This document shows positions 1-9,407 of a stretch of DNA of 64,000 bases, one piece after another (the stretch's first letter is position 1; each line of letters opens with the position of its first letter). The stretch comes from DATFVA01 sp963832355 (GTDB taxonomy: Bacteria; Bacteroidota; Ignavibacteria; Ignavibacteriales; Ignavibacteriaceae). Under the pieces are notes generated by a model. The model ran no database searches. It worked only from the letters and a program-made list of their open reading frames with translations, and was not told where the DNA came from. The stretch lies in assembly GCA_963832355.1 (NCBI GenBank), contig CAWHTX010000003.1:310001-374000 (forward strand). The letters run 5' to 3'. The translations under genes were made by a program, and so were the position numbers.

Positions 1-2
1 TC

Positions 3-41
3 AGGGTCTTTAAAGAAGACAAACAACCTGAGATGGCTTAA
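3..41 (+). CDS. 3' end of an unidentified gene (partial)
   Basis: The first bases read as an open frame ending in TAA at 39-41 with a charged, protein-like tail (KEDKQPEMA). A terminator hairpin follows 33 bases later, which fits the end of a transcription unit that starts left of the window. The frame is too short for identification, and frame 1 also stays open for 23 codons, so the choice of frame is a guess. Confidence 0.3.
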   Translation, partial: RVFKEDKQPEMA

Positions 42-73
42 CATTTTGACTGTTTATAAATTCTCATAAACTT

Positions 74-106
74 TTCCCTCCGGTATTGCTCCGGAGGGAA
101 GTTTTT
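74..106 (+). terminator. Rho-independent terminator
   Basis: The arms TTCCCTCCGG (74-83) and CCGGAGGGAA (91-100) form a 10-bp stem with a 7-base loop. GTTTTT follows. It closes the unit entering from the left and isolates it from hppA. Confidence 0.85.
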
Positions 107-195
107 AAATTCTAATAATACTCCCGGCAAAACCCGGGGAGATGAGGTTTCGCTGGAAAATATCACTTAATGAATTCTCACAATGGAGATTTAAT

Positions 196-2262
196 ATGCC
201 CACCTGGATTTTCCTGGTTCCTATCATAGGAATAATAGCCCTTATTTTTGCTTATTTTAAAGCCAGCTGGATTAACCGACAAGATGCTGGAACGGAAAAA
301 ATGATCGAAATATCGGGTCATGTCCGTGAAGGTGCAATGGCTTTCCTCAGAAGAGAGTACAGTGTACTGGTTGTCTTTGTGATTATTGTCGCTATACTAC
401 TTGCTATTGCAAACTGGAATTCTCCTGACAGCAGTCCTGCTATAGCTATATCTTTCATACTCGGAGCCTTATGCTCAGCACTTGCAGGCTTTTTTGGAAT
501 GCGCGTTGCAACAGCCGCCAATGTGAGAACAACAAATGCGGCCAGAGAAAGCCTGAACAGAGCATTAAAAGTTGCTTTTTCCGGCGGAACTGTTATGGGT
601 ATGTGTGTTGTTGGATTAGGAGTTCTGGGTCTTGGTATTCTTTTTCCGATATATTCCGAAATATTCAAAAATCCTGATGGCTCAATAAATTTGGTTATTG
701 TTATTAACGTCATTACAGGGTTCTCTTTCGGTGCTTCTTCTATTGCATTATTTGCGAGGGTCGGCGGGGGAATATATACTAAAGCTGCAGATGTAGGCGC
801 TGATCTTGTAGGAAAAGTTGAAGCAGGGATACCTGAAGATGATCCCAGGAATCCTGCTACGATTGCCGATAATGTCGGAGATAATGTGGGGGACGTTGCA
901 GGTATGGGTGCTGACCTTTTTGAAAGTTTTGTCGGTGCAATTGTCGGAACCATGGTATTAGGTATAGTGTATGAAAACTTGAATCTTATCATATTACCAT
1001 TATTTCTTGCAGGATTAGGAATTATCTGTTCTATAATCGGAACATTTGCTGTTCGAACAAAAGAAGGTGGTAACCCCCAGGCAGCACTTAATTTGGGGAC
1101 TTTCGGGGCAGGTGTCCTTATGATAATTTTTACCTATCCGGTAGTATATTATTTTCTTCCTCAGCCAGCTGAGCCGTTAACTGATGTAACCGGCTTGTTA
1201 AAGGAACTGACAGCTGCCAATATATTTATAGTTACAATAATCGGTCTGATAGCAGGAATAGCTATTGGATTAACAACTGAATATTATACTTCTGAATCGA
1301 GGAAACCTGCCAGGTATATTGCAGAACAATCACAAACAGGGCCGGCTACAAATATTATTGCAGGACTTGCACTTGGAATGCGGTCAACTACACTACCTGT
1401 TATCTATATTGCTCTCGGTATTGTTTTCTCTTATTATTTTGCAGGGCTTTATGGTATTGCGATCGCTGCTCTTGGAATGTTATCGACGACAGGAATTCAA
1501 CTCGCAGTTGATGCATACGGGCCCGTTGCTGATAATGCCGGAGGACTTGCTGAGATGAGCGGATTACCTCCTGAAGTCCGGCAAAGAACTGATAAGCTTG
1601 ATGCAGTAGGAAATACTACAGCGGCAATAGGAAAAGGTTTTGCTATCGGCTCTGCAGCATTAACTGCGCTGGCTCTTTTCAGTGCTTTCCAGTCACAGGC
1701 GCATATCTCAATGATAGATGTTACAAACCCATATGTTATGGCAGGTTTATTTGTGGGAGGCATTCTTCCATTCCTTTTCAGTTCGATGGCGATGAGTGCT
1801 GTGGGAACTGCTGCCTTTGATATGATTGAAGAAGTAAGACGTCAGTTTAGGGAAATTCCCGGGTTAATGGAAAATAAAGCTAAGGCTGATTACGCTAAGT
1901 GTGTTGATATTGCAACTGCGGCAGCAATAAAAAAAATGATCGCCCCGGGATTAATTGCGGTTATTACCCCGGTTGTATTCGGATTACTGAACAAGGAAGC
2001 TCTTGGTGGTTTACTCGCCGGGGTTACAGTCGTTGGAGTACTGATGGCAATATTCCAGGCTAATGCCGGTGGAGCATGGGATAATGCTAAAAAATATATT
2101 GAGGGAGGAGCTTTCGGAGGAAAGGGTTCAGATCCTCACAGAGCTGCTGTGGTTGGAGATACTGTTGGTGATCCTTTTAAGGATACTTCCGGGCCTTCGT
2201 TAAATATTTTGATTAAATTAATGGCAGTAATTTCTTTAGTTATTGCACCATTAATTGCTTAG
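196..2262 (+). CDS. hppA: Membrane-bound pyrophosphatase (K+-dependent type)
   Basis: This is an ion-translocating inorganic pyrophosphatase of the inner membrane. It hydrolyses PPi and stores the energy as an H+ or Na+ gradient. The substrate-site signature DNVGDNVGDVAGMGADLFES lies in the N-terminal third, and the C-terminal GDTVGDPFKDTSGPS motif is intact. GNTTAA carries Ala where K+-independent enzymes have Lys, so it is probably K+-dependent; H+ versus Na+ specificity cannot be told by eye. About 16 membrane helices and 688 residues are normal for the family. The start at 196 is preferred over an in-frame ATG at 142 because GGAG sits 7 bases upstream and the protein then begins directly with its first helix. 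Next to qmoC, a role in recovering energy from the PPi of sulfate activation is plausible. Confidence 0.96.
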   Translation: MPTWIFLVPIIGIIALIFAYFKASWINRQDAGTEKMIEISGHVREGAMAFLRREYSVLVVFVIIVAILLAIANWNSPDSSPAIAISFILGALCSALAGFFGMRVATAANVRTTNAARESLNRALKVAFSGGTVMGMCVVGLGVLGLGILFPIYSEIFKNPDGSINLVIVINVITGFSFGASSIALFARVGGGIYTKAADVGADLVGKVEAGIPEDDPRNPATIADNVGDNVGDVAGMGADLFESFVGAIVGTMVLGIVYENLNLIILPLFLAGLGIICSIIGTFAVRTKEGGNPQAALNLGTFGAGVLMIIFTYPVVYYFLPQPAEPLTDVTGLLKELTAANIFIVTIIGLIAGIAIGLTTEYYTSESRKPARYIAEQSQTGPATNIIAGLALGMRSTTLPVIYIALGIVFSYYFAGLYGIAIAALGMLSTTGIQLAVDAYGPVADNAGGLAEMSGLPPEVRQRTDKLDAVGNTTAAIGKGFAIGSAALTALALFSAFQSQAHISMIDVTNPYVMAGLFVGGILPFLFSSMAMSAVGTAAFDMIEEVRRQFREIPGLMENKAKADYAKCVDIATAAAIKKMIAPGLIAVITPVVFGLLNKEALGGLLAGVTVVGVLMAIFQANAGGAWDNAKKYIEGGAFGGKGSDPHRAAVVGDTVGDPFKDTSGPSLNILIKLMAVISLVIAPLIA

Positions 2263-2270
2263 GCGTCAAA

Positions 2271-2540
2271 ATGAATGAAAATAAAAAAATTCCGGTTTGC
2301 CCTCATTGTGGTAAGGAATTAAAAAAATGGCTCTGTCCGCCCGATTCATCCTGGGGTGTAGAATATCAATATGTTTGTTTTAATGATGATTGTCCCTATT
2401 ATATCGGCGGATGGGATTGGATGAGAAAAAAATATAATCAGAATGTTTCCTACAGGTACAGGTTTAATCCCTTTAATAAAGAGTCGGGGCCTCTGCCTGT
2501 CTGGTCTAAGGAGGCATTAAAAAATAACATTATCGAATAG
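2271..2540 (+). CDS. Small zinc-finger protein (ogr/Delta-like)
   Basis: An 89-residue soluble protein starting 9 bases after hppA. Its N-terminal half has CPHC, then a lone C, then CFNDDC, which suggests one zinc-binding finger like that of ogr/Delta-type proteins. The C-terminal half is rich in Trp, Tyr and Arg and has no domain I recognise. The tight spacing says it is cotranscribed with hppA, YkgJ and qmoC. A role in assembling or regulating these redox proteins is only a guess. Confidence 0.7.
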   Translation: MNENKKIPVCPHCGKELKKWLCPPDSSWGVEYQYVCFNDDCPYYIGGWDWMRKKYNQNVSYRYRFNPFNKESGPLPVWSKEALKNNIIE

Positions 2541-2595
2541 CCCCCCTGCTGTAAATAAAACAGTCTGCGGGGAGATTCAGAAGCGGGAGAACAAA

Positions 2596-3378
2596 ATGAA
2601 TGAAATAGACAGACTGAAAGAGGCGATATTAAAAGAATATCCAAGACTTACCAAGGAGAGTGAATTTAAATTCAGCTGTTTCAGGAACATAAGTTGTTTT
2701 AATAAGTGCTGCAGTGATGTTAATATTTTTCTCACACCTTATGATATTATAAGACTAAAAAACAGACTCGGTATTACCTCACAGGAATTTCTTGATAGAT
2801 ATACTTTCCTGCCTATTGACGAAAACCAAAACCATCCTGTATTGATGTTTAGATTGAATCAGGACAAAGAAAAAACCTGTCAGCTTGTTGGTGAAGATGG
2901 GTGTACTGTATATGAAGACAGACCGTGGTCTTGCAGAATGTTTCCCCTCGGTGTTGCTTCTCCTAAGGAAATTGATGGATCTGAAGAAGAAGACTTTTAT
3001 TTTATTATTGAAGAGCCGGTGTGCAAGGGATATTTTGAAGAAAAGAAGTGGACCGTTGCCGAATGGATGAAAGATCAGGGAGTGGAGAAGTATGATGAAA
3101 TGGGTAAGCTATTTAAAGAGGTATCTCTTCACAGTTTTTTTGAGAAAGGAAAAAAACTTACCCCGCCGCAGCTTGAAATGTTTTATACGGTATGTTATAA
3201 CATTGATAAGTTCAGAGAATTCGTTTTTGACAGCAGCTTTCTAAACAGATTTGTTGTTCCTGAAGAAACTATTAAGAAATTAAAGAATGATGACGTAGAG
3301 TTATTAAAATTTGGGTTTGAATGGTTAAAATTCTGTCTTTTTGGAGAAAAGACAATCCAGGTTAAAAAAAATGAATAA
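2596..3378 (+). CDS. YkgJ-family cysteine-cluster protein
   Basis: A 260-residue soluble protein of the YkgJ (UPF0153) family, proposed to chelate zinc or iron. The visible pattern is typical: FNKCCSD near residue 35, CQLVGEDGCTVYEDRPWSCRMFP in mid-protein and a further Cys in EPVCKGYF. The C-terminal ~90 residues are alpha-helical and less conserved. It lies directly before qmoC (19-base gap). Members often neighbour Fe-S redox enzymes, so a metal-handling or maturation role for QmoC can be suggested. The family has no established reaction. Confidence 0.85.
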   Translation: MNEIDRLKEAILKEYPRLTKESEFKFSCFRNISCFNKCCSDVNIFLTPYDIIRLKNRLGITSQEFLDRYTFLPIDENQNHPVLMFRLNQDKEKTCQLVGEDGCTVYEDRPWSCRMFPLGVASPKEIDGSEEEDFYFIIEEPVCKGYFEEKKWTVAEWMKDQGVEKYDEMGKLFKEVSLHSFFEKGKKLTPPQLEMFYTVCYNIDKFREFVFDSSFLNRFVVPEETIKKLKNDDVELLKFGFEWLKFCLFGEKTIQVKKNE

Positions 3379-3396
3379 TAGCTAAGGAGATTTGCC

Positions 3397-4566
3397 GTGA
3401 GTGAAAGAAATCTTATTAGTCCGGATATTGAACTTATAAAATATCTTAAAAAGAATGGGGGAGACACCCTGAAAAAATGCTTCCAATGTGCAACCTGTTC
3501 AGTAGTTTGTTCTCTTTCACCGGAACACAAAGCTTTTCCAAGGAAAGAAATGATATCGGCCAGCTGGGGACAGAAAGAAAACCTACTAGCTGATCCTGAT
3601 ATATGGCTATGTCACGGCTGTACTGATTGCAGCACTCACTGTCCACGAGGTGCCAAACCATCGGAGCTTCTTAGTGCTATTCGATCGTATATTGTTGAAC
3701 ATTTTGCATTTCCCCATTTTATGGGTCAGGCATTAAAGCAGCCGAAATACCTGGCTTTACTCTTGTTGGTACCATTCCTGGTATTATTTGGAATTCTTTA
3801 TGTTAATGTAGGAGGAGACTTTTCACAACTTAATGAAGGGGAAATTATATTTGCAAGATTTTTCCCGCATGGTATACTTGAAATATTTTTTATAGGTGGT
3901 AATGTCCTTATATTTTCCTTTGCCGGGATCGGTTTATACAGGTACTGGGGATACCTAACTTCACATTCGACAGGACAAATCGGAAAAGGTTTTTGGGTTG
4001 TGCTGTGGACTACAATAATAGGAATACTCTCTCATAAAAAATTTTCATCCTGCGAGAGTAATTCTTCAAGACATATTGGTCATCTTTTAATTTTCTATGG
4101 ATTCCTTGGAGCCATGGCGACTGCCGGACTTGCGTTGGGAGCAGATATATTCTATGGTCTTGAAGCACCGATTCCCTTTTTTCATCCCATTAAAATACTC
4201 GGAAACCTGAGTGGAATATCGCTGCTTATCGGCAGCTCTATGATCATCGTTCGTAGAATAAGGACTAAACCAAACGTTAACTCCAATACTTACAGCGATT
4301 GGCTTTTCGTTTTGTTCATCTTCGGAGTTGCAGTAACAGGTTTGCTTACTGAATCAATGAGAATGACCTCAGTACCTTTTGTTGCATATAACATTTATTA
4401 TGTTCACCTGGTTTTGATTTTCTTCTTATTATGGTATGCCCCTTATTCAAAACTAGCCCATATGTTCTACAGAACCTTGGCATTAGTGTTCTTAGCAATG
4501 AATGAAAGAGAAGCTAAAGAAGCGGTTTTTAATCGCATGTTGACTGTTACTTCTCTTCAGGAATAA
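3397..4566 (+). CDS. qmoC: QmoC-like quinone-interacting oxidoreductase subunit
   Basis: This looks like the membrane subunit of the quinone-interacting oxidoreductase that links menaquinol to APS reductase in sulfate reducers, or works in reverse in sulfur oxidisers. The N-terminal domain has two [4Fe-4S] motifs, Cys28/31/34/38 and Cys72/75/78/82, separated by the FPRKEM segment and followed by CPRGAKPS, all typical of QmoC. Residues about 110-370 form a NarI/HdrE-like six-helix cytochrome b domain with membrane His residues. Length (389) fits the family. The start is GTG at 3397, with AAGGAG 7 bases upstream. The unusual point is the absence of adjacent qmoA and qmoB: upstream genes are YkgJ and hppA. 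A related HdrC/HdrE fusion of other function remains possible. Confidence 0.87.
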   Translation: MSERNLISPDIELIKYLKKNGGDTLKKCFQCATCSVVCSLSPEHKAFPRKEMISASWGQKENLLADPDIWLCHGCTDCSTHCPRGAKPSELLSAIRSYIVEHFAFPHFMGQALKQPKYLALLLLVPFLVLFGILYVNVGGDFSQLNEGEIIFARFFPHGILEIFFIGGNVLIFSFAGIGLYRYWGYLTSHSTGQIGKGFWVVLWTTIIGILSHKKFSSCESNSSRHIGHLLIFYGFLGAMATAGLALGADIFYGLEAPIPFFHPIKILGNLSGISLLIGSSMIIVRRIRTKPNVNSNTYSDWLFVLFIFGVAVTGLLTESMRMTSVPFVAYNIYYVHLVLIFFLLWYAPYSKLAHMFYRTLALVFLAMNEREAKEAVFNRMLTVTSLQE

Positions 4567-4606
4567 AAATAATATTGTCCTTTTTAAGAGGGAGTAATAC
4601 TTAGTT

Positions 4607-6109
4607 ATGCAAATAATCTGTATTTCCCGTTTTAGTTATGGATACGGCAAAGAACTCGCTGAAAGGTTGGCCGATAAATTAGGTTATCAATCTGTAGCCA
4701 GAGAAGAACTGATCGACAAAGCTACCGCCTATGGAATCCCTGTTGGAAAGTTAGAAACAGCTATTGTAAAGCGCCAGCTCTTTACTGAGGAACTTGGACT
4801 GGAGATTGATCGTTTTAAGGCATTCATGACCCATTCATTGTGCGAGCAGGCACTTAAGGGTGGGATTGTATACCACGGAAGAGGGGGCCATTTAGTGCTT
4901 CCGGGACTAATACATGTATTACGTATCAGGGCTATTGCAAATCTGGAAGATCGTATCAGAATGGTTATGCAGAGAATGAATCTGACGCGTAAGCAGGCAA
5001 AACAGTACATTGAAGAAGTTGATGAAGATAGAAGAAGATATTCCAGATTCTTATACAATGTAGACTGCGATGATCCCTCTCATTACGATATTGTTGTTAA
5101 TGCTGCTCATCTTGCAGTTGATAATTCGGCCAGTGCTCTTATGCATATGGCGCAATTGCCGGAGTTTCAACTTACTCCTGCTCTAAATCAGAAAATTCAC
5201 GATCTTCTTCTTGAATCTAAATGCAGGCTTGCAATTTACGAAGACGAGAGAACCCGCGGTGTCAAAGTTTCAGTAAGTGCTGAAAAAGGAAATGTCTCGG
5301 TTACCTATATTCCCCGACACGGTAGAAAGGCAGGGGCTATACCCTCAGTGATCGAACATATTGAGGGTGTACGATCCCTGATTTGTACAGTAGCATCAAC
5401 AAATATTTTTTATATTCAGGAACAATTCAACCCCGATGTACCTTCTTTTCAACATCTGGTTGAAATTGCAGCTAAATGGAACGCTTCAGTAGAACTGCTC
5501 CGTCTTGTACAGGATGATGAAGTTAACGTAACAACTGAAGTGGCATCATCCGAATATAATACCTTCAAAGAATTGGGCGGAATTTTAGATGACGTACCTG
5601 CAGAGGAAAGGGAAGAGGAAAAAGGATATGGAGTGCCTGAAACTGTAAATAAACTGATACAGGCCGGCAGGGCGGGCGCCAGCAACACAATCCACGGAGG
5701 AATAAAAGCATTAGCAAACAAAATTAAACAAGAGAAGAATTATAGTCTGGTTGTTGTTGGAGATGTATTTCTTTCATCTAACAATGTTACCAGAAAACGG
5801 CTTAAACGTGATATGATTGGTGTATTGGCGGACCAGGCGAGTGCGCCTGTCATCAGTACGGATGAGCTTGAAGAACAATATCTGTTCAGACCGAGACAAT
5901 GGATTAGTACGATTGTTTATGCGCTTTTAAGTTTATTACTACTATTATATGTATTCACGAATCAGGAAATGATCCTGAAATTCATATCAGAATCCGAAGG
6001 CTGGTACAGAATAATTGCTGTAGCTTTAGTGACATTATTTGCTCCTTTGGCAGCTTACCTTATTGGCGAGTTTACTCATAATATTATGAAATTTTTAAAG
6101 GTGGAGTAA
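4607..6109 (+). CDS. Cytidylate-kinase-like protein with membrane C-terminus
   Basis: Residues 1 to about 190 match the cytidylate-kinase-2 fold: an N-terminal ISRFSYGYGKELA nucleotide loop in place of a strict Walker A, a YHGRGGHLVL segment and a lid-like RKQAKQYIEEVDEDRRR stretch. The middle (about 200-450) has alpha/beta segments with no clear family; the VVVGDVFLSS strand resembles universal-stress-type folds. The C-terminal 65 residues hold two membrane helices. At 500 residues it is more than twice a normal CMP kinase, so a housekeeping kinase role is unlikely. It sits between qmoC and a TauE transporter, 40 bases after qmoC. Sensing or controlling transport through nucleotide binding is an inference only. 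Confidence 0.75.
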   Translation: MQIICISRFSYGYGKELAERLADKLGYQSVAREELIDKATAYGIPVGKLETAIVKRQLFTEELGLEIDRFKAFMTHSLCEQALKGGIVYHGRGGHLVLPGLIHVLRIRAIANLEDRIRMVMQRMNLTRKQAKQYIEEVDEDRRRYSRFLYNVDCDDPSHYDIVVNAAHLAVDNSASALMHMAQLPEFQLTPALNQKIHDLLLESKCRLAIYEDERTRGVKVSVSAEKGNVSVTYIPRHGRKAGAIPSVIEHIEGVRSLICTVASTNIFYIQEQFNPDVPSFQHLVEIAAKWNASVELLRLVQDDEVNVTTEVASSEYNTFKELGGILDDVPAEEREEEKGYGVPETVNKLIQAGRAGASNTIHGGIKALANKIKQEKNYSLVVVGDVFLSSNNVTRKRLKRDMIGVLADQASAPVISTDELEEQYLFRPRQWISTIVYALLSLLLLLYVFTNQEMILKFISESEGWYRIIAVALVTLFAPLAAYLIGEFTHNIMKFLKVE

Positions 6110-6155
6110 ATAAAGACAGCAAATTACTTTACTCAATTAATTCTTGAGGAAGAAA

Positions 6156-7265
6156 ATGGGTCTTGAAAATTTTGTTGAAATTACTTGGGCGATGGCTGCC
6201 CAGGTTGTAGTGCTTGGTTTTATAGGAGGTGTGTTAAGCGGATTTATCGGTTCAGGAGGGGCATTTTTCATGACACCTGGAATGATGAACCTGGGCGTTT
6301 TAGGTCCGGTTGCCGTTGCAAGTAATATTACCCACAAGTTCGGTAAAGCAATGATTGGATCAAAAAGACATGCCGACCTGGGTAATGTTGATAAAAAGCT
6401 TGCTTTTTACATGCTGATCACTGCCGCTGTTGGCATTCGTCTTGCGGTAATGGTAATGGAGTTCTTTTTCGAAAACGGAGATGAACATAGTACAACCAGA
6501 GGGGCTGCGGCTGATTTATATATAAGCATAATCTTTGTTGTGATACTTGCCCTGGTATCGATTGCTATGCTGAGGGATATTATGAAATCTCGCAAAAATT
6601 TGGTGAAAGGTCCTTCAACCAAAATTGTTGATTTCCTGAACAAGGTAAAGCTTCATCCCATTATTTATTTTCCTGTCGCTGACGTACGGATATCTCTCTG
6701 GGTAGTTTTAATATGCGGGCTCGCTACCGGCTACCTGGCTGGAACGATTGGGGTTGGAGGTTTTATTGGCGTGCCTGTTATGATTTATGTATTTGGTGTT
6801 TCCGCAACAGTAGCAGCAGGCAGCGAATTATACCTTGCTATGTTTATGGGAGCATTCGGTGCAATTAATTATGCTTTTGCGGGACTTGTTGATATCAGAC
6901 TGACGTTGCTTTTATTTACCGGATCATTAATCGGTATTTTTATTGGTGCTTATGGTACTAAAGTAGTAAATGAAATAGTCATAAGGCTGGTTACCTCACT
7001 AATTATATTATTATGTGTTATTAGCAGATTGATTGCAATCCCGGCTTACCTTCAGGAACTAGGTTATCTTAATATTTCCCCTTTGCATAATGACTTTTTT
7101 AATTTGGCAAGTAAGTTTTTGTTATATCTAAGCGGCTTAACAGGGGTTACCATTATTCTCTATTATGTATTTAAAGCTTACTTCCAGCGAAGAAAAATCC
7201 AGGCTAGCCTTATAACAGATATCCCTCAGATTACTGTCAGAGAGTTTTCTGAAAAGGTAACTTAA
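6156..7265 (+). CDS. TauE/SafE-family anion transporter (divergent copy)
   Basis: An inner-membrane permease of the TauE/SafE family, whose characterised members move sulfite, sulfonates or other organic and inorganic sulfur anions. It has two homologous halves, each opening with the family loop: GFIGSGGAFFMTP near residue 30 and GTIGVGGFIGVP near 205. The start at ATG 6156 is preferred over an in-frame TTG at 6144 because TTGAGGA lies just upstream. It is clearly different from the four tandem paralogues at 14.4-18.6 kb (no MDIF N-terminus, SGG in place of VGG). The product sits between the kinase-like gene and a two-component pair. Substrate cannot be read from sequence; sulfate or sulfite is inferred from the locus. 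Confidence 0.88.
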   Translation: MGLENFVEITWAMAAQVVVLGFIGGVLSGFIGSGGAFFMTPGMMNLGVLGPVAVASNITHKFGKAMIGSKRHADLGNVDKKLAFYMLITAAVGIRLAVMVMEFFFENGDEHSTTRGAAADLYISIIFVVILALVSIAMLRDIMKSRKNLVKGPSTKIVDFLNKVKLHPIIYFPVADVRISLWVVLICGLATGYLAGTIGVGGFIGVPVMIYVFGVSATVAAGSELYLAMFMGAFGAINYAFAGLVDIRLTLLLFTGSLIGIFIGAYGTKVVNEIVIRLVTSLIILLCVISRLIAIPAYLQELGYLNISPLHNDFFNLASKFLLYLSGLTGVTIILYYVFKAYFQRRKIQASLITDIPQITVREFSEKVT

Positions 7266-7313
7266 TTCATAACAAATATTTAAAATGCCGAAAATTATAA
7301 AAGGCAGAATGAT

Positions 7314-7703
7314 ATGTCAGATAAACTAAAGATAATGGTTATTGATGATGAAGAGATAGTTGGAAAACGTCTGAAACCGGCGCTGGAAAAACGTGGTGAT
7401 AATGTTGAATCATTCGTAAATAGTAAAAATGCCCTTATGCGTTTAGCCGAAGAACACTTTGATATCGTCATTACCGACATCCGTATGGATGAAATAGATG
7501 GACTGGAAGTCCTGGATTATATCAGGTCGCATTCGATGGATACCAGAGTAATCATGATTACGGGATATGCAACGGTTGAAGTTGCCAGAGAAGCTTTGGC
7601 AAAAGGTGCATTTGATTTCATTGCAAAGCCATTCAAACCTGAAGACTTGCGTGTCATCATTGATAAAGCTTCGAAGCAGCTGGATGCCGGGAAAATTATT
7701 TAA
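7314..7703 (+). CDS. Single-domain response regulator
   Basis: A receiver domain with no output domain (129 residues). The set of active-site residues is complete: acidic pair D11/D12, phosphoacceptor D55 in ITDIRMD, T83 and K105 in AKPF. It follows the TauE gene by 48 bases and precedes an intact histidine kinase by 120 bases, so the two probably form a pair. Without a DNA-binding domain it must act through a protein partner. The membrane kinase-like protein or the transporter of the same operon are candidates, by position only. Confidence 0.92.
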   Translation: MSDKLKIMVIDDEEIVGKRLKPALEKRGDNVESFVNSKNALMRLAEEHFDIVITDIRMDEIDGLEVLDYIRSHSMDTRVIMITGYATVEVAREALAKGAFDFIAKPFKPEDLRVIIDKASKQLDAGKII

Positions 7704-7823
7704 CTTAGATCATAAACTGACTGTTTACAGAAGATATCTCAATTTCATTCAATCTTATTATCCAGGATGTATCCGGGTTCATATGTTAGATATGGTCTTT
7801 TTGATACATAGCATTATTAGTAT

Positions 7824-9365
7824 ATGTTCAAAAAAGAAAAATATGTCTCGGGGGATCAGCAGAGAAATTACCTGGATTCAAGGGATAATAAGTCTTTTCT
7901 AAAAAGACCTTCCTTAAGTATAAGGACCAGATTAATCATTGCTTTTTCCCTCATTTTTGCACTAAGTGCAGCTATAACAATCTGGTCCATTATAACCATC
8001 GAACAAATTATGGATAAAATTGAATTCCTTAAGACTTCAGATAACTATAAATCGGAGATTCTGGAAGCACGTCGATTTGAAAAGAACTACCTTCTTTACG
8101 GAACAAACCTCGCTGACGCTCAGGCTCATACGCATAATGCGAAATCAATTTTAGAGGAAAACCCCGAGACAATTATTAAAATACTTGGTACAGCAGATTT
8201 TTTGAAAATGAAAAGTCTCTTGTCGGGTTATCACGACTTACTTCAAAAATTAGGTGAAAAATCAGATGATGCTGAAAAGAAAAGTATTGAAAACAGACTT
8301 CGTGAACATGGCTTAAAAATGATTGAAACAGCACTTAACTTTGAAAATATAGAGCGGCAGTCAGTTGATAATATGCTTCGGTTAGCCCATAGAATTCCGT
8401 TTATTTTTCTGTTTCTACTACTACTCTCCATTATTTTTATTATTTCTTTCCTGGCCAGACAACTGCTGGGATCTCTTGCAAGGTTTATGAAATATACTGA
8501 GCGCATAGCAGATGGAGATTTCTCACCAATACCTCCCCAGAGAAAATACCAGGATGAATTTTCGCAGCTTAGAATGGCATTCAATCATATGATTAAGGAA
8601 CTGAATCATCGGCATAAAATACTGGTTGAATCGCACAAACTCAGGGCAGTAGGAACTCTTGTTGCAGGTGTAGCTCATGAATTAAATAATCCACTAAATA
8701 ATACAATGCTCACTGCGTGTTTACTGCGGGAAGATTTTAATGATCTTAAAGACGATGAAAAATCTGATATGATTAATGATATAATTCAGGAAACAGAACG
8801 TTCCCAGAAAATTGTATGTAACCTTCTTAATTTCGCCCGGGAAAATGAAGTTAAATTAATACCTCTTAATTTGAATGAAATCCTGGAAGATTCGATTCGT
8901 TTGGTTGCTAACCAGGTTCGGATTTCCAAAATAAATCTTATCAGGAATTTTTCAGATAACCTTTCACCTATTCATGGTGATACTCAGATGCTTCAGCAGG
9001 TATTCGTAAACTTAATTCTGAATGCTATTGATGCCTTGCAGGAGAAAGGAGTAATCATTATATCGACTTATAAAAATAAGGACGATAAATATATTACTGC
9101 TGAAATCAAAGATAACGGACCCGGAATACCGGAACACATTATTGAAAGAATTTTTGAACCTTTTTTTACAACAAAGTCGATAAGAAAAGGAACAGGGCTG
9201 GGACTCTCTGTTTCAAAAGGAATACTAAGAAGCATAGGCGGATATATCACGGTTAAAAGCAGGCCGGATGAAGGAGCCGCATTTCAGGTAATTCTTCCTA
9301 CAACAAATATCCCATCTGATTTTCATCCTCAGATAGAATCTACTTCCGAATATAATATTGACTGA
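7824..9365 (+). CDS. Membrane sensor histidine kinase (HAMP, HisKA, HATPase)
   Basis: A 513-residue inner-membrane sensor kinase. TM1 is near 36-58 and TM2 near 190-211, enclosing a helical periplasmic domain with an EARRFEKNYLLYG pattern typical of four-helix (HBM/CHASE3-like) sensors. HAMP follows, then the H box with H285 in VAHELNNPL, the N box VNLILNAIDAL, and intact G boxes DNGPGIP and GTGLGL. It is therefore a competent kinase, unlike the one at 12.5-14.0 kb. The sensor pattern resembles that of the sensor-only protein at 19.5 kb (RREEKNLLIRGYS), so they may detect related signals. Confidence 0.93.
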   Translation: MFKKEKYVSGDQQRNYLDSRDNKSFLKRPSLSIRTRLIIAFSLIFALSAAITIWSIITIEQIMDKIEFLKTSDNYKSEILEARRFEKNYLLYGTNLADAQAHTHNAKSILEENPETIIKILGTADFLKMKSLLSGYHDLLQKLGEKSDDAEKKSIENRLREHGLKMIETALNFENIERQSVDNMLRLAHRIPFIFLFLLLLSIIFIISFLARQLLGSLARFMKYTERIADGDFSPIPPQRKYQDEFSQLRMAFNHMIKELNHRHKILVESHKLRAVGTLVAGVAHELNNPLNNTMLTACLLREDFNDLKDDEKSDMINDIIQETERSQKIVCNLLNFARENEVKLIPLNLNEILEDSIRLVANQVRISKINLIRNFSDNLSPIHGDTQMLQQVFVNLILNAIDALQEKGVIIISTYKNKDDKYITAEIKDNGPGIPEHIIERIFEPFFTTKSIRKGTGLGLSVSKGILRSIGGYITVKSRPDEGAAFQVILPTTNIPSDFHPQIESTSEYNID

Positions 9366-9407
9366 ACGGCTTAATTCATTGAAAACATTTAAAACACAGG
9401 TACACTG

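Noticed and set aside
318..992. Long minus-strand ORF opposite hppA
   Set aside because: It is the antisense shadow of a conserved membrane protein, has Thr/Pro/Ile-rich low-complexity composition and no ribosome site.
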